DNA of 64,000 nucleotides from Amblyomma americanum (Eukaryota > Arthropoda > Arachnida > Ixodida > Ixodidae), in the NCBI RefSeq assembly GCF_052857255.1, contig NC_135497.1:114476456-114540455 (forward strand), read 5' to 3'. The notes beneath the pieces are model-generated. The model was not told the DNA's origin and ran no database searches. It saw only the letters and a list, made by a program, of their open reading frames with translations. Each line of letters opens with the position of its first letter. Position 1 is the first letter of the stretch. Position numbers and translations under genes: made by a program. This document shows positions 23,801 through 34,100 of the stretch, piece after piece.

Positions 23801-26800
23801 GTCTCATGGTGGTGAAAGCGAGACCCAGCAGAGTGTGCACAAGTTCCTCGTATTCTCCGACGCCACAGTCTCATGGTGGTGAAAGCGAGACCCAGCAGAG
23901 TGTGCACAAGATCTTCCTAGTATTCTCCGACGCCACAGTCTCATGGTGGTGAAAGCGAGACCCAGCAGAGTGTGCACAAGTTCTTCCTCGTATTCTCCGA
24001 CGCCACAGTCTCATGGTGGTGAAAGCGTGACCCAGCAGAGTGTGCACAAGTTCTTCCTCGTATTCTCCGACGCCACAGTCTCATGGTGGTGAAAGCGAGA
24101 CCCAGCAGAGTGTGCACAAGTTCTTCCTCGTATTCGCCGACGCCACAGTCGCATGGTGGTGAAAGAGAGACCCAGCAGAGTGTGCACAAGTTCTTCCTCG
24201 TATTCTCCGACGCCACAGTCTCATGGTGGTGAAAGCGAGACCCAGCAGAGTGTGCACAAGTTCTTCCTCGTATTATCCGACGCCACAGTCTCATGGTGGT
24301 GAAAGCGAGACCCAGCAGAGTGTGCACAAGATCTTCCTAGTATTCTCCGATGCCAGTCTCATGGTGGTGAAAGCGAGACCCAGCAGAGTGTGCACAAGTT
24401 CTTCCTCGTATTCTCCGACGCCACAGTCTCATGGTGGTGAAAGCGAGACCCAGCAGAGTGTGCACAAGTTCTTCCTCGTATTCTCCGACGCCACAGTCTC
24501 ATGGTGGTGAAAGCGAGACCCAGCAGAGTGTGCACAAGTTCTTCCTCGTATTCTCCGACGCCACAGTCGCATGGTGGTGAAAGCGAGACCCAGCAGAGTG
24601 TGCACAAGTTCTTCCTCGTATTCTCCGACGCCACAGTCTCATGGTGGTGAAAGCGAGACCCAGCAAAGTGTGCACAAGTTCTTCCTCGTATTCTCCGACG
24701 CCACAGTCGCATGGTGGTGAAAGCGAGACCCAGCAGAGTGTGCACAAGTTCTTCCTCGTATTCTCCGACGCCACAGTCTCATGGTGGTGAAAGCGAGACC
24801 CAGCAGAGTGTGCACAAGTTCTTCCTCGTATTATCCGACGCCACAGTCTCATGGTGGTGAAAGCGAGACCCAGCAGAGTGTGCACAAGATCTTCCTAGTA
24901 TTCTCCGATGCCAGTCTCATGGTGGTGAAAGCGAGACCCAGCAGAGGGTGCACAAGTTCTTCCTCGTATTCTCCGACGCCACAGTCTCATGGTGGTGAAA
25001 GCGAGACCCAGCAGAGTGTGCACAAGTTCTTCCTCGTATTCTCCGACGCCACAGTCTCATGGTGGTGAAAGCGAGACCCAGCAGAGTGTGCACAAGTTCT
25101 TCCTCGTATTCTCCGACGCCACAGTCGCATGGTGGTGAAAGCGAGACCCAGCAGAGTGTGCACAAGTTCTTCCTCGTATTCTCCGACGCCACAGTCTCAT
25201 GGTGGTGAAAGCTAGACCCAGCAAAGTGTGCACAAGTTCTTCCTCGTATTCTCCGACGCCACAGTCGCATGGTGGTGTAAGCGAGACCCAGCAGAGTGTG
25301 CACAAGTACTTCCTCGTATTCTCCGACGCCACAGTCGCATGGTGGTGAAAGCGAGACCCAGCAGAGTGTGCACAAGTTCTTCCTCGTATTCTCCGATGCC
25401 AGAGTCTCATGGTGGTGAAAGCGAGACCCAGCAGAGTGTGCACAAGTTCTTCCTCGTATTCTCCGACGCCACAGTCTCATGGTGGTGAAAGCGAGACCCA
25501 GCAGAGTGTGCACAAGTTCTTCCTTGTATTATCCGACGCCACAGTCTCATGGTCGTGAAAGCGAGACCCAGCAGAGTGTGCACAAGTTCTTCCTCGTATT
25601 CTCCGATGCCACAGTCTCATGGTGGTGAATGCGAGACCCAGCAGAGTGTGCACAAGTTCTTCCGCGTATTCTCCGACGCCACAGTCTCATGGTGGTGAAA
25701 GCGAGACCCAGCAGAGTGTGCACAAGTTTTTCCTCGTATTCTCCGATGCCACAGTCTCATGGTGGTGAAAGCGAGACCCAGCAGTGTGCACAAGCTCTTC
25801 CTCGTATTCTCCGACGCCACAGTCTCATGGTGGTGAAAGCGAGACCCAGCAGAGTGTGCACAAGTTCTTCCTCGTATTCTCCGACGCCACAGTCTCATGG
25901 TGGTGAAAGTGAGACCCAGCAGAGTGTGCACAATCTCTTCCTAGTATTCTCCGACGCCACAGTCTCATGGTGGTGAAAGCGATACCCAGCAGAGTGTGCA
26001 CAAGTTCTTCCTCGTATTCTCCGACGCCACAGTCTCATGGTGGTGAAAGCGAGACCCAGCAGAGTGTGCACATGTTCTTCCTCGTATTCTCCGACGCCAC
26101 AGTCTCATGGTGGTGAAAGCGAGACCCAGCAGAGTGTGCACAAGTTCTTCCTCGTATTCTCCGATGCCACAGTCTATATGGTGGTGAAAGCGAGACCCAG
26201 CAGAGTGTGCACAAGTTCTTCCTCGTATTCTCCGACGCCACAGTCTCATGGCGGTGAAAGCGAGACCCAGCAGAGTGTGCACAAGTTTTTCCTCGTATTC
26301 TCCGGCGCCACAGTCTCATGGTGGTGAAAGCGAGACCCAGCAGAGTGTGCACAAGTTCTTCCTCGTATTCTCCGATGCCACAGTCTCATGGTGGTGAAAG
26401 CGAGACCCAGCAGAGTGTGCACAAGTTCTTCCTCGTATTCTCCGATGCCACAGGCTCATGGTAGTGTAAGCGAGACCCAGCAGAGTGTGCACAAGTTTTT
26501 CCTCGTATTCTCCGACGCCACAGTCTCATGGTGGTGAAAGCGAGACCCAGCAGAGTGTGCACAAGTTCTTCCTCGTGTTCTCCGATGCCACAGTCTCATG
26601 GTGGTGAAAGCGATACCCAGCAGAGTGTGCACAAGTTTTTCCTCGTATTCTCCGACGCCACAGTCTCATGGTGGTGAAAGCGAGACCCAGCACAGTGTGC
26701 ACAAGTTCTTCCTCGTATTCTCCGATGCCACAGTCGCATGGTGGTGAAAGCGAGACCCAGCAGAGTGTGCACAAGTTTTTCCTCGTATTCTCCGATGCCA

Positions 26801-28778
26801 CAGTCGCATGGTGGTGAAAGCGATACCCAGCAGAGTGTGCACAAGTTTTTCCTCGTATTCTCCGACGCCACAGTCTCATGGTGGTGAAAGCGAGACCCAG
26901 CACAGTGTGCACAAGTTCTTCCTCGTATTCTCCGATGCCACAGTCGCATGGTGGTGAAAGCGAGACCCAGCACAGTGTGCACAAGTTTTTCCTCGTATTC
27001 TCCGACGCCACAGTCTCATGGTGGTGAAAGCGAGACCCAGCAGAGTGTGCACAAGTTCTTCCTCGTATTCTCCGATGCCACAGTCTCATGGTGGTGAAAG
27101 CGAGACCCAGCAGAGTGTGCACAAGTTCTTCCTCGTATTCTCCGACGCCACAGTCTCATGGTGGTGAAAGCGAGACCCAGCAGAGTGTGCACAAGTTCTT
27201 CCTCGTATTCTGCGACGCCACAGTCTCATGGTGGTGAAAGCGAGACCCAGCAGAGTGTGCACAAGATCTTCCTAGTATTCTCCGACGCCACAGTCTCATG
27301 GTGGTGAAAACGAGACCCAGCAGAGTGTGCACAAGTTCTTCCTCGTATTCTACGATGCCACAGTCTCATGGTGGTGAAAGCGAGACCCAGCAGAGTGTGC
27401 ACAAGTTCTTCCTCGTATTCTCCGACGCCACAGTCTCATGGTGGTGAAAGCGAGACCCAGCAGAGTGTCCACAAGGTCTTCCTCGTATTCTCCGACGCCA
27501 CAGTCGCATGGAGGTGAAAGCGAGACCCAGCAGAGTATGCACAAGTTCTTCCTCGTATTCTCCGACGCCACAGTCGCATGGTGGTGAAAGCGAGACCCAG
27601 CAGAGTGTGCACAAGTTCTTCCTCGTATTCTCCGACGCCACAGTCTCATGGTGGAGAAAGCGAGACCCAGCAGAGTGTGCACAAGTTCTTCCTCGTATTC
27701 TCCGACGCCAGAGTCTCATGGTGGTGAAAGCGAGACCCAGCAGAGTGTGCACAAGTTCTTCCTCGTATTCTCCGACGCCACAGTCTCATGGTGGTGAAAG
27801 CGAGACCCAGCAGAGTGTGCACAAGTTCTTCCTCGTATTCTCCGACGCCACAGTCGCATGGTGGTGAAAGCGAGACCCAGCAGAGTGTGCACAAGTTATT
27901 CCTCGTATTCTCCGACGCCACAGTCGCATGGTGGTGAAAGCGAGACCCAGCAGAGTGTGCACAAGTTCTTCCTCTATTCTTCGACGCCACAGTCGCATGG
28001 TGGTGAAAGCGAGACCCAGCAGAGTGTGCACAAGTTCTTCCTCGTATTCTCCGACGCCACAGTCGCATGGTGGTGAAAGCGAGACCCAGCAGAGTGTGCA
28101 CAAGTTGTTCGTCGTATTCTCCGACGCCACAGTCGCATGGTGGTGAAAGCGAGACCCAGCAGAGTGTGCACAAGTTTTTCCTCGTATTCTCCGACGCCAG
28201 AGTCTCATGGTGGTGAAAGCGAGACCCAGCAGAGTGTGCACAAGTTCTTCCTGGTATTCTCCGACGCCACAGTCTCATGGTGGTGAAAGCGAGACCCAGC
28301 AGAGTGTGCACAAGTTCTTCCTCGTATTCTCCGACGCCACAGTCTCATGGTGGTGAAAGCGAGGCCCAGCAGAGTGTGCACAAGATCTTCCTAGTATTCT
28401 CCGATGCCAGTCTCATGGTGGTGAAAGCGAGACCCAGCAGAGTGTGCACAAGTTCTTCCTCGTATTCTCCGACGCCACAGTCGCATGGTGGTGAAAGCGA
28501 GACCCAGCAGAGTGTGCACAAGTTCTTCCTCGTATTCTCCGACTCCACAGTCGCATGGTGGTGAAAGCGAGACCCAGCAGAGTGTGCACAAGTTCTTCCT
28601 CGTATTCTCCGACGCCAGAGTCTCATGGTGGTGAAAGCGAGACCCAGGAGAGTGTGCACAAGTTCTTCCTCGTATTCTCCGACGCCACAGTCGCATGGTG
28701 GTGAAAGCGAGACCCAGCAGAGTGTGCACAAGTTCTTCCTCGTATTCGCCGACGCCACAGTCGCAGGCTGGTGAAAGC
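17817..28778. repeat. 70-bp tandem satellite array (about 157 units)
   Basis: About 10,960 bp of head-to-tail 70-bp units running from GAGACCCAGCAG to GGTGGTGAAAGC. Units differ at a few positions, notably C-A-C-A-G-T-C followed by T or G, GTTCTT against GATCTT, and ACGCC against ATGCC. A few units are short by one to four bases. Because 70 is not a multiple of three, successive units cycle through all three frames. Both strands give long artefactual frames with a 70-residue period; on the minus strand the motifs are HTLLGLAFTTMRLW, CAHSAGSRFHHH and CTLCWVSLSPP. The array interrupts the B/D reading frame at the position where A has a single unit. Confidence 0.98.
18640..28100. repeat. Higher-order repeat structure within the satellite
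   Basis: Rare unit variants recur together at long intervals. The shortened unit TTCTTCCTCTATTCTTCG starts at 19099, 21121, 23285 and 27966 (first spacing 2022 bp, about 29 units; second 2164 bp, about 31 units). The variant AAAGCCAGACCCAGC near 18654 recurs near 20676, also 2022 bp apart. The units lacking CACA before GTCTCATGG near 18841, 20165, 20870 and 22117 repeat with compatible offsets. Confidence 0.85.
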
Positions 28779-29640
28779 GTCCCTGGTGCATGATCGGGAT
28801 GGTCCATCTCATGAAGAAGGGGTCCAGCAGCGGCATGGGGCAGGCCTTGGGCGCGGTCCACTGGTTCTTGCACATCATGGAGGTCAGCCGGAAGGCGCGC
28901 TTCCGACAACACCGCCGCGGGGTCGGTCGAGAAGCGGCAGGCTCGGGCAGCATCCAGGACGAGATCTTTAAGCAGGACCGCAGATTTCTCCGCTCTTTCG
29001 ACCTTGTCGAGGGCGAGAGGTGCAACTGCATAACATGCACGTTGAGCACGCAGCCGAATGGCAAAGAGGTTAATAGCCAGGAGCACGACGTGGTAGTGTT
29101 TATAGCGGTGCTGGTCGTGTAAGATCAGTAACACAGTGCGCTGGGTGCTGACAACGAGCACGTTGCGCGTAATGTCGACGCCAATCCCAGCGTGACGTTC
29201 CAGCTGGCCTGCGTGTTTACCTTCAGGGCGAGGCATATCACCCTGAATGAGCATAGCGATGTTTTCGTTCTTACTCTCTAAGCATAGGCGGTGCTTCAGT
29301 ACCTGGAAGAACTGCGGAGCGTTATCCGGTGTGCTGGCAAGATGGGGAAACCCTGCGGGCTCAGCATGGGCATCGCCCGTCCCGATGCAGGCCACTGGCC
29401 GCTCTGACTGCACACAGGTTGGGGCGGAGAGGCTCCCGGGCGATCGAGAATGCTGCAGCCCGATCTTGGAAGGGTAGTGCCGCACCATTTCAGCAGGAAG
29501 CAAAACAGCAGCTTATAGAAGACCGGGAACGCCCACCTGTCGGCAGAATCCACTGCTTCTGCGCCAGGCTCCAAGCAGAGAGGCTCCACACCTGCACCAG
29601 GCGTCAAAAGTTGTCCACTCCGCAGCTCACCGGTGCCCTC
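28779..29640 (-). pseudogene. Family member B: N-terminal part, C-terminus displaced by the satellite
   Basis: Minus-strand frame open from about 29503 through 28779 and on into the satellite to 28391. Upstream, a second frame segment (29607 to about 29500) carries TPGAGVEPLCLEPGAEAVDSADRW, which aligns with A and C, so one frameshift lies near 29500. Shared positions with A are dense: EMVRHYPSKIGLQHS, RHAGIGVDITRNVLVVS, RACYAVAPLALDK, HEMDHPDHAPGTLSP. After APGTLSP the frame meets the array rather than its proper C-terminus, which survives as member D at 17667-17816. Confidence 0.5.
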
Positions 29641-29908
29641 GGGTTCGTATTAAAGGTGTGCTGAACCGTCGTCGCGTCGCGATATGCCGGGGGGCAGCGT
29701 GGTATGACTTCCGTCGCTGTCGTCCAGGGATGGAGACGCAAGCCTTGAGGGCTGTAAAAATGTGCAGCAAGCACCAAGCGTTCGCCAGAGGTCTTGGCCG
29801 AACGCAGTTCCTGGGCACGTATGCCGCGTGAGGCGCGAGAGTTTAACAGGCATCCGATCTCTTCCTTGTCTTCGCATTTATCCGAGAGGGCGCGAATATG
29901 CAACCCAA

Positions 29909-30090
29909 GAGAGAGAGGGTTTATTGATAGGAAAAGCAGACAGGTTGGCCTGAAAAATAAGTATCTGGCCTGCTACTCTGCTCTGGGGGACGGGAAGAGG
30001 AGATAAAAGGTCACGATGGGGGACGATGATGATGGGAGGAGGCAGAAGAAAAACTACATAAAAAAAATAAGGCACACTTTCTGACATCAC
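29909..30090 (-). mobile_element. Short 3' tail of the I-type LINE
   Basis: Nearly identical to 6398-6580, including TTTATTGATAGGAAA, CTGGCCTGCTACTCTGCTC and the GATGATGATGGGAGG stretch. It is a heavily 5'-truncated insertion interrupting block beta copy 2. The empty site in copy 1 lies at about 5174-5182. The target duplication is short (about 2-3 bp) or unclear. Confidence 0.9.
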
Positions 30091-30439
30091 AAACTGTGCT
30101 CTTAACCCCCGGGGCCTTTAATTTCTTCCCCCTTTTAATGGTTATCATCTGTCGGTCTAGCTTAGCGCTTTAGATGTCTTGTATATAGTTTAAATATTAC
30201 GCAGTCTTATCTGGTTGGGTCCTGAAGAAGTGCAAGACGATCACAAAAAAAAGAGAAAGGGTTGATGATGTGACGATTATTAAACCCGAGGACATCATCA
30301 TCATCGTCGGTGCCCAGGAATAATATTGCGACACAGAAGAAGAGTACGACGCGGGAGCTCACGCGGTGTTGAGTCGCGCTAGGCCCGCGACGACTGTGAG
30401 CATCATGACTATGTATCATGTATTACTTTCACCACAGCA

Positions 30440-30575
30440 TGTAACATGAAAGGTCCTAGGATACTCTGCGGGCATACGGTGCCCGCAACTGGCAAAGGAC
30501 AGGGTTAATTGAAGAGACCTGGGCGAGGCATTTGCCCAGCAGTAGGCGTAGTCAGGCTGATGATGAGAATAATTA
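30440..30575 (+). mobile_element. 3' tail of an RTE-type LINE
   Basis: The beta copy 2 counterpart of 5530-5665. It reads CAACTGGCAAAGGACAGGG, CATTTGCCCAGCAGTAGGCG and CTGATGATGAGAATAATT. Confidence 0.7.
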
Positions 30576-31358
30576 TGTGCGTACGTGCCCACTTCTCTCA
30601 GAACGACCCCAAGAAGGAAGTATCTTACGGGGGAAGAAGAGCAGGCAGGGAAGAAGAAATCGCTGCTCTTTTTGTAATCTTTTTTGTGTGCCTACATTCT
30701 GTGCGGTAATATCAGGCTTTGTGTGGTCTGGACCTTCCCTCTTCTATTATGAACTGGCACAACAACAAACACAACAAAAATATTTGTTACCTACCCATTA
30801 GATAGGCAGTAATGCCGGCCGAAGGTAGCACTGGAATGATGATGAGTTCTTACATGGCAAGGACACTTGTGTTAATGCCCATAATACAGTTAAACTGATG
30901 GGTGCGGCTTCAGGAAGCCCCCCACACACGCAGCTAGTCGAGTGCCACAGGCAGCTAGTCGAGTTAGAGCACCGTGGAGGCACTTCGATTTATGCACTTG
31001 CTGCATCTTTACTGTATGGCCTCCAAGTTGAAAAAGAAGCAACCATTACGGGAGTGCAGTGCCGAACGGTAGGCCCTGTTCGTGATGCACCTCCTGCGCC
31101 TCTGCCTTGTGACCTCGGCGTCATCAATGAAGCGGCCGCTGGTCGTGTGCCGCAGGCCACTGTCAGTGAAACGCCGTGCTGTAGGTTCTCTTGAGGATGC
31201 CCTTGCTGCGCCTTTACCTATTGCAACTAACTCTAGCTCTTGCAACTAACGCCGACCGCAACCTGGACGAACGCTACCCAGCAGCGTCCAAGCGCCCACG
31301 AAGACCTGTGTCACGCCGCTGTGACCGGGCGGTGACTGTTCGTCTTCCCAGTTTCTGA

Positions 31359-32549
31359 TTGTTCGATGGCTTTTCGCCTTTGCAGGGTGTTTGCTGGTGG
31401 TTAGGGCAGATGTCGACGTCCTCTCCTGGCCAGAGGAACTCCCCTTGGTCGGTCAGCCTACCCACAGACCAACTTCTCCTGGACGTCTTCTTTCGGGGTG
31501 GCATCGGCAGCATTCCTGTTGCTGTAATCGCTTTGGATAGAGGCAGCATAAAATTGAATAACCCGGATGCAGTGCAGGCTGCGTTGCAGGCAATCTCGCC
31601 TTTCTTCATGAAGATCAGTGACCTCCGGCAGTTCGGCAGAGAAGGCATTTTGTGCAGATCAGCAAACCAGGCCTTCATCATGGATTTATTGAAGTATACC
31701 TTATTTGTGAGCCACTCAGTAAGTGCTTTTATTCCCCCGCACTTGGTGTGCTCTAAAGGACTGGTGCAGGGTGTTGACTCGCTGCTCAGTCCTTCGGAGA
31801 CGCTGGAGAAACTCTCCCCTGCTGGGGTGATTTCCGTCCATCATTGCACCAGGGTGGTTGAGGGAGTGAAGATTCCGACGGAAACGGTTATTGCCACTTT
31901 TGCCGGCACCTCATGTTTATCCGAGTTGAAGATATAGCCCATGGCCTTTAGGATGGACCAGTATGCCTCAGGGCCTCTGCAATGCCGTAATTGCTGGATA
32001 CTTCTCCACAGTGAAACCGCCTGCAAATCCAGCTCAAGGTGCTGTGTGTGCGGTGCAAGCCATGACCGCGAAGAGAGCTGTGCAAAGGATGGGTCGTGCT
32101 GCTTGTGCAGTTGTAGCCACTCCGCAACCTTTTCCAATTGTCCTGCGAGGGCTGAGGAGGTACAGATGTTCGAGGTTCTAGATAAGCGTCGGTGCACTAG
32201 GCGCAAGGCCATGGCGATTGTAAAGGAAAGGACAATTGGTTACTCGAGTGTGGTAGCACGGCATACTACTGTGGCGGAATCTAGTCTGTCAGATGCTATC
32301 GCTGCAGCGGTAGAAAAGGCTATGGCAAGTCATGGACCATTTGGTGGAAACTGTCACAAAGTGCATCTCGCAGGTCATGACGTCACAGATGCCTCTCTAA
32401 TGCTAAACACCAATGCCTCCCTGATGCCATCAGTGGATCTTACAGCAGCTCCCGCTCAGAGTGTGGCGAGGTCTTTCTTCAGTGACAACGCAAAAAGAGC
32501 GCCCGTCTCCAACCCGTGCTCCAGAAGTGTCGACCGGTGCAAATGTTGA
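31359..32549 (+). pseudogene. LINE ORF1 (gag-like, three zinc knuckles)
   Basis: One frame of about 397 codons broken only by a TAG at 31935-31937. The second part shows three cysteine-rich knuckles: CRNC...HSETAC, CCVCGASHDREESC and CCLCSCSHSATFSNC. It then reads CPARAEEVQMFEVLDKRRCTRRKA, the usual join in tick and insect I-type ORF1 proteins. In the family this protein coats the element RNA. The start codon is not certain; the upstream open stretch has no clear ATG context. Confidence 0.85.
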
Positions 32550-32807
32550 GTGTGGAGCTAGATGCTCGAACCCAAAATCGTAGCCGGTCTCCTCTGACCG
32601 TTGCTGGACCGTCTAGAACTCCTCAATGTAAAACAAAAAATAATAATTCAGACATAAATGTTAAGCACAGCATTTAGGAAAAGGCAGTTGCTGCTGCAGA
32701 TCTCTCGCCAGAATAAGGTCGCTCAGAGTATTGCAGCGGAACTGCGCTTCTATTCAGTCAGCTTACACTGATTTAGTAGAATGGAAGTTTTGGCTTGTTG
32801 GTATACC

Positions 32808-33121
32808 ATATTAGAAGAAGACATAGCGCAGCACAACAAGACAGATAAAAAGTTATTTGCCTTCTGCTGTGTTGTACGGCTTATGGTTTTATCTTACTCC
32901 GGCTGTCAGTTCGATTGTTTTCTATGACTGTAGTGGTATTCCTGTTTTGCTTTTTGTGTTCACAAAATTACTGGTTACGTCTTTCGCCGTGTTGTTGGGC
33001 ATGCGCTTTGCTGTTTTCTTCCAGTGGTTTCTTGGAATAAACGTTCTATTGGAAATTAGCGCTCGTCCTGTGTGCACCTTTTCTCTGTCCCGTTGTGCTG
33101 CGCCATGTCTTCTTCTAATAA
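32808..33121. mobile_element. 314-bp insertion with inverted ends
   Basis: The left end reads AGAAGAAGACATAGCGCAGC, followed by ACAACAAGACAG. The right end reads CTGTCCCGTTGTGCTG, followed by CGCCATGTCTTCTTCT, its inverted complement. Inside, ATAAACGTTCTATTGGAAAT...GCGCTCGTCCTGTGTGCACC resembles the tail at 37640-37700. It lies between ORF1 and the endonuclease of the LINE. Inverted ends with a retroelement-like tail fit a Penelope-type partial copy, but a small DNA element cannot be excluded. Confidence 0.6.
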
Positions 33122-33284
33122 ACTGATTTACTAGGCTTTTCAAATCGAATTTTATCCCACGTTATCGCGCTTCAAGAAACATGGGTGTCTAAGAATAGAC
33201 ATTATTATGGAAAATTACCGAATTTACAGGACTGATGGGCCATCGATCAATAACACTTCTGTTGGGCCTAGTTGGTGCATGTTG

Positions 33285-34100
33285 ATACAGATGAACGATG
33301 TGTGCAAACATTCGACGAACCACATACACGGGAGAAACACAAGGACTGGCGCAACACTAACAACTATTTTATTCTTCTCACACCAACGCATAGATATATA
33401 TTTTTCCACACTTGCGCAAGCTAATAAAAATTCCAGTCATGCGAGATTACTGGAGACGATGCGAGCACAAAAACTTCAATTCGGCGTGGTAAAGTGATAA
33501 GGAAGTATCGCAAACACATCCTTCAGCCTTTTTCTAATATGGAATTCTTCGAGAGCCAGCCGCGCGTGTTCGTTTCTGCTGGTGCCCAGAATCGCCGTCT
33601 CTTCGAATCGCGGTGCACAATTGCTGCAGTTAATAATGTGTGACACTAGATGTGCACCTTTGTCACTTTTGTTCCTCACATTTAGCGCATGCTCCCTGAG
33701 TCGGTCATTTATGCAGCGCCCTGTTTGTCCGATGTACATCTTTCCACACGTGAGTGGGAAAGCATACACGACTCCGGTGGAACAAGGGACAAAGGTTGTC
33801 CCATGCCTGATTTGGCAGCCATGCCTTCCATCACCGCACATGCGGGAGCACAGCTTAGAAAGCTTGTTCGGCGCAGAAAACGCCAGAGGGATTCCATGCC
33901 TGCTAGCCACTCTCTTGAGTTGGTTGGAGACATTATGAATGTAAGGCATCACCACAGGCCTGTAAGTTTCATATTCGTCCACCCTCTTTTTTGGCGCTCT
34001 GGTTTTTTGCTTCTGGATCAGGGCCTCAGCCACAGCTGTCAAAAGCGAAACAGGGTAACCTGCTGCCAAAAGCCCACGCACCTGATGATCAAGGAAGGGG
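33285..34100 (-). mobile_element. Penelope-like element, 3' fragment, nested in the LINE
   Basis: Inserted antisense in the endonuclease region of the LINE. Its 3' end is at low coordinates, where the plus strand reads AACACAAGGACTGGCGCAAC, typical of such tails. The 5' end is truncated within the C-terminal part of the reverse transcriptase. LINE coding resumes at about 34107. Confidence 0.85.
33476..34081 (-). CDS. Penelope-like polyprotein C-terminus with GIY-YIG endonuclease
   Basis: A 201-codon open frame on the minus strand. Residues 1-75 cover the tail of the reverse transcriptase and the linker (RPVVMPYIHNVSNQ, PLAFSAPNKLSKLC). Residues 100-185 form a GIY-YIG nuclease: GVVYAFPLTCGKMYIGQTG, the catalytic arginine in RCINDRLREH, a downstream HLVSHIINC, and the glutamate in RLALEEFHIRK. 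A cysteine triplet around the domain (CSTG, C in TCGK, CSNC) is also as in the family. In Penelope elements this domain nicks target DNA for retrotransposition. The frame is open to its natural stop but lacks the reverse-transcriptase core, so it cannot act alone in retrotransposition. Confidence 0.9.
   Translation of the reverse strand: MRGLLAAGYPVSLLTAVAEALIQKQKTRAPKKRVDEYETYRPVVMPYIHNVSNQLKRVASRHGIPLAFSAPNKLSKLCSRMCGDGRHGCQIRHGTTFVPCSTGVVYAFPLTCGKMYIGQTGRCINDRLREHALNVRNKSDKGAHLVSHIINCSNCAPRFEETAILGTSRNEHARLALEEFHIRKRLKDVFAILPYHFTTPN

Larger units (their letters stand above)
28779..30916. repeat. Duplicated block beta, copy 2, right half
   Basis: Collinear with 4046-6022. It includes the stretch GTTATCATC...TTTAGATGTCT (5239-5278 and 30139-30179) and the RTE tail. 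It ends near the shared CTTCAGGAAGCCCC or CTCAGGAAGCCCC at about 30907 and 5990. Confidence 0.88.

Noticed and set aside
18291..28311. Dozens of long open frames on both strands in the satellite (128 to 275 codons, motifs such as HTLLGLAFTTMRLW)
   Set aside because: They are a by-product of a 70-bp unit with few stop codons cycling through three frames. They start and stop at random unit variants and share no independent conservation.
17817..28778. CRISPR array
   Set aside because: Units are contiguous 70-bp tandem copies with no unique spacers, and the sequence is eukaryotic.
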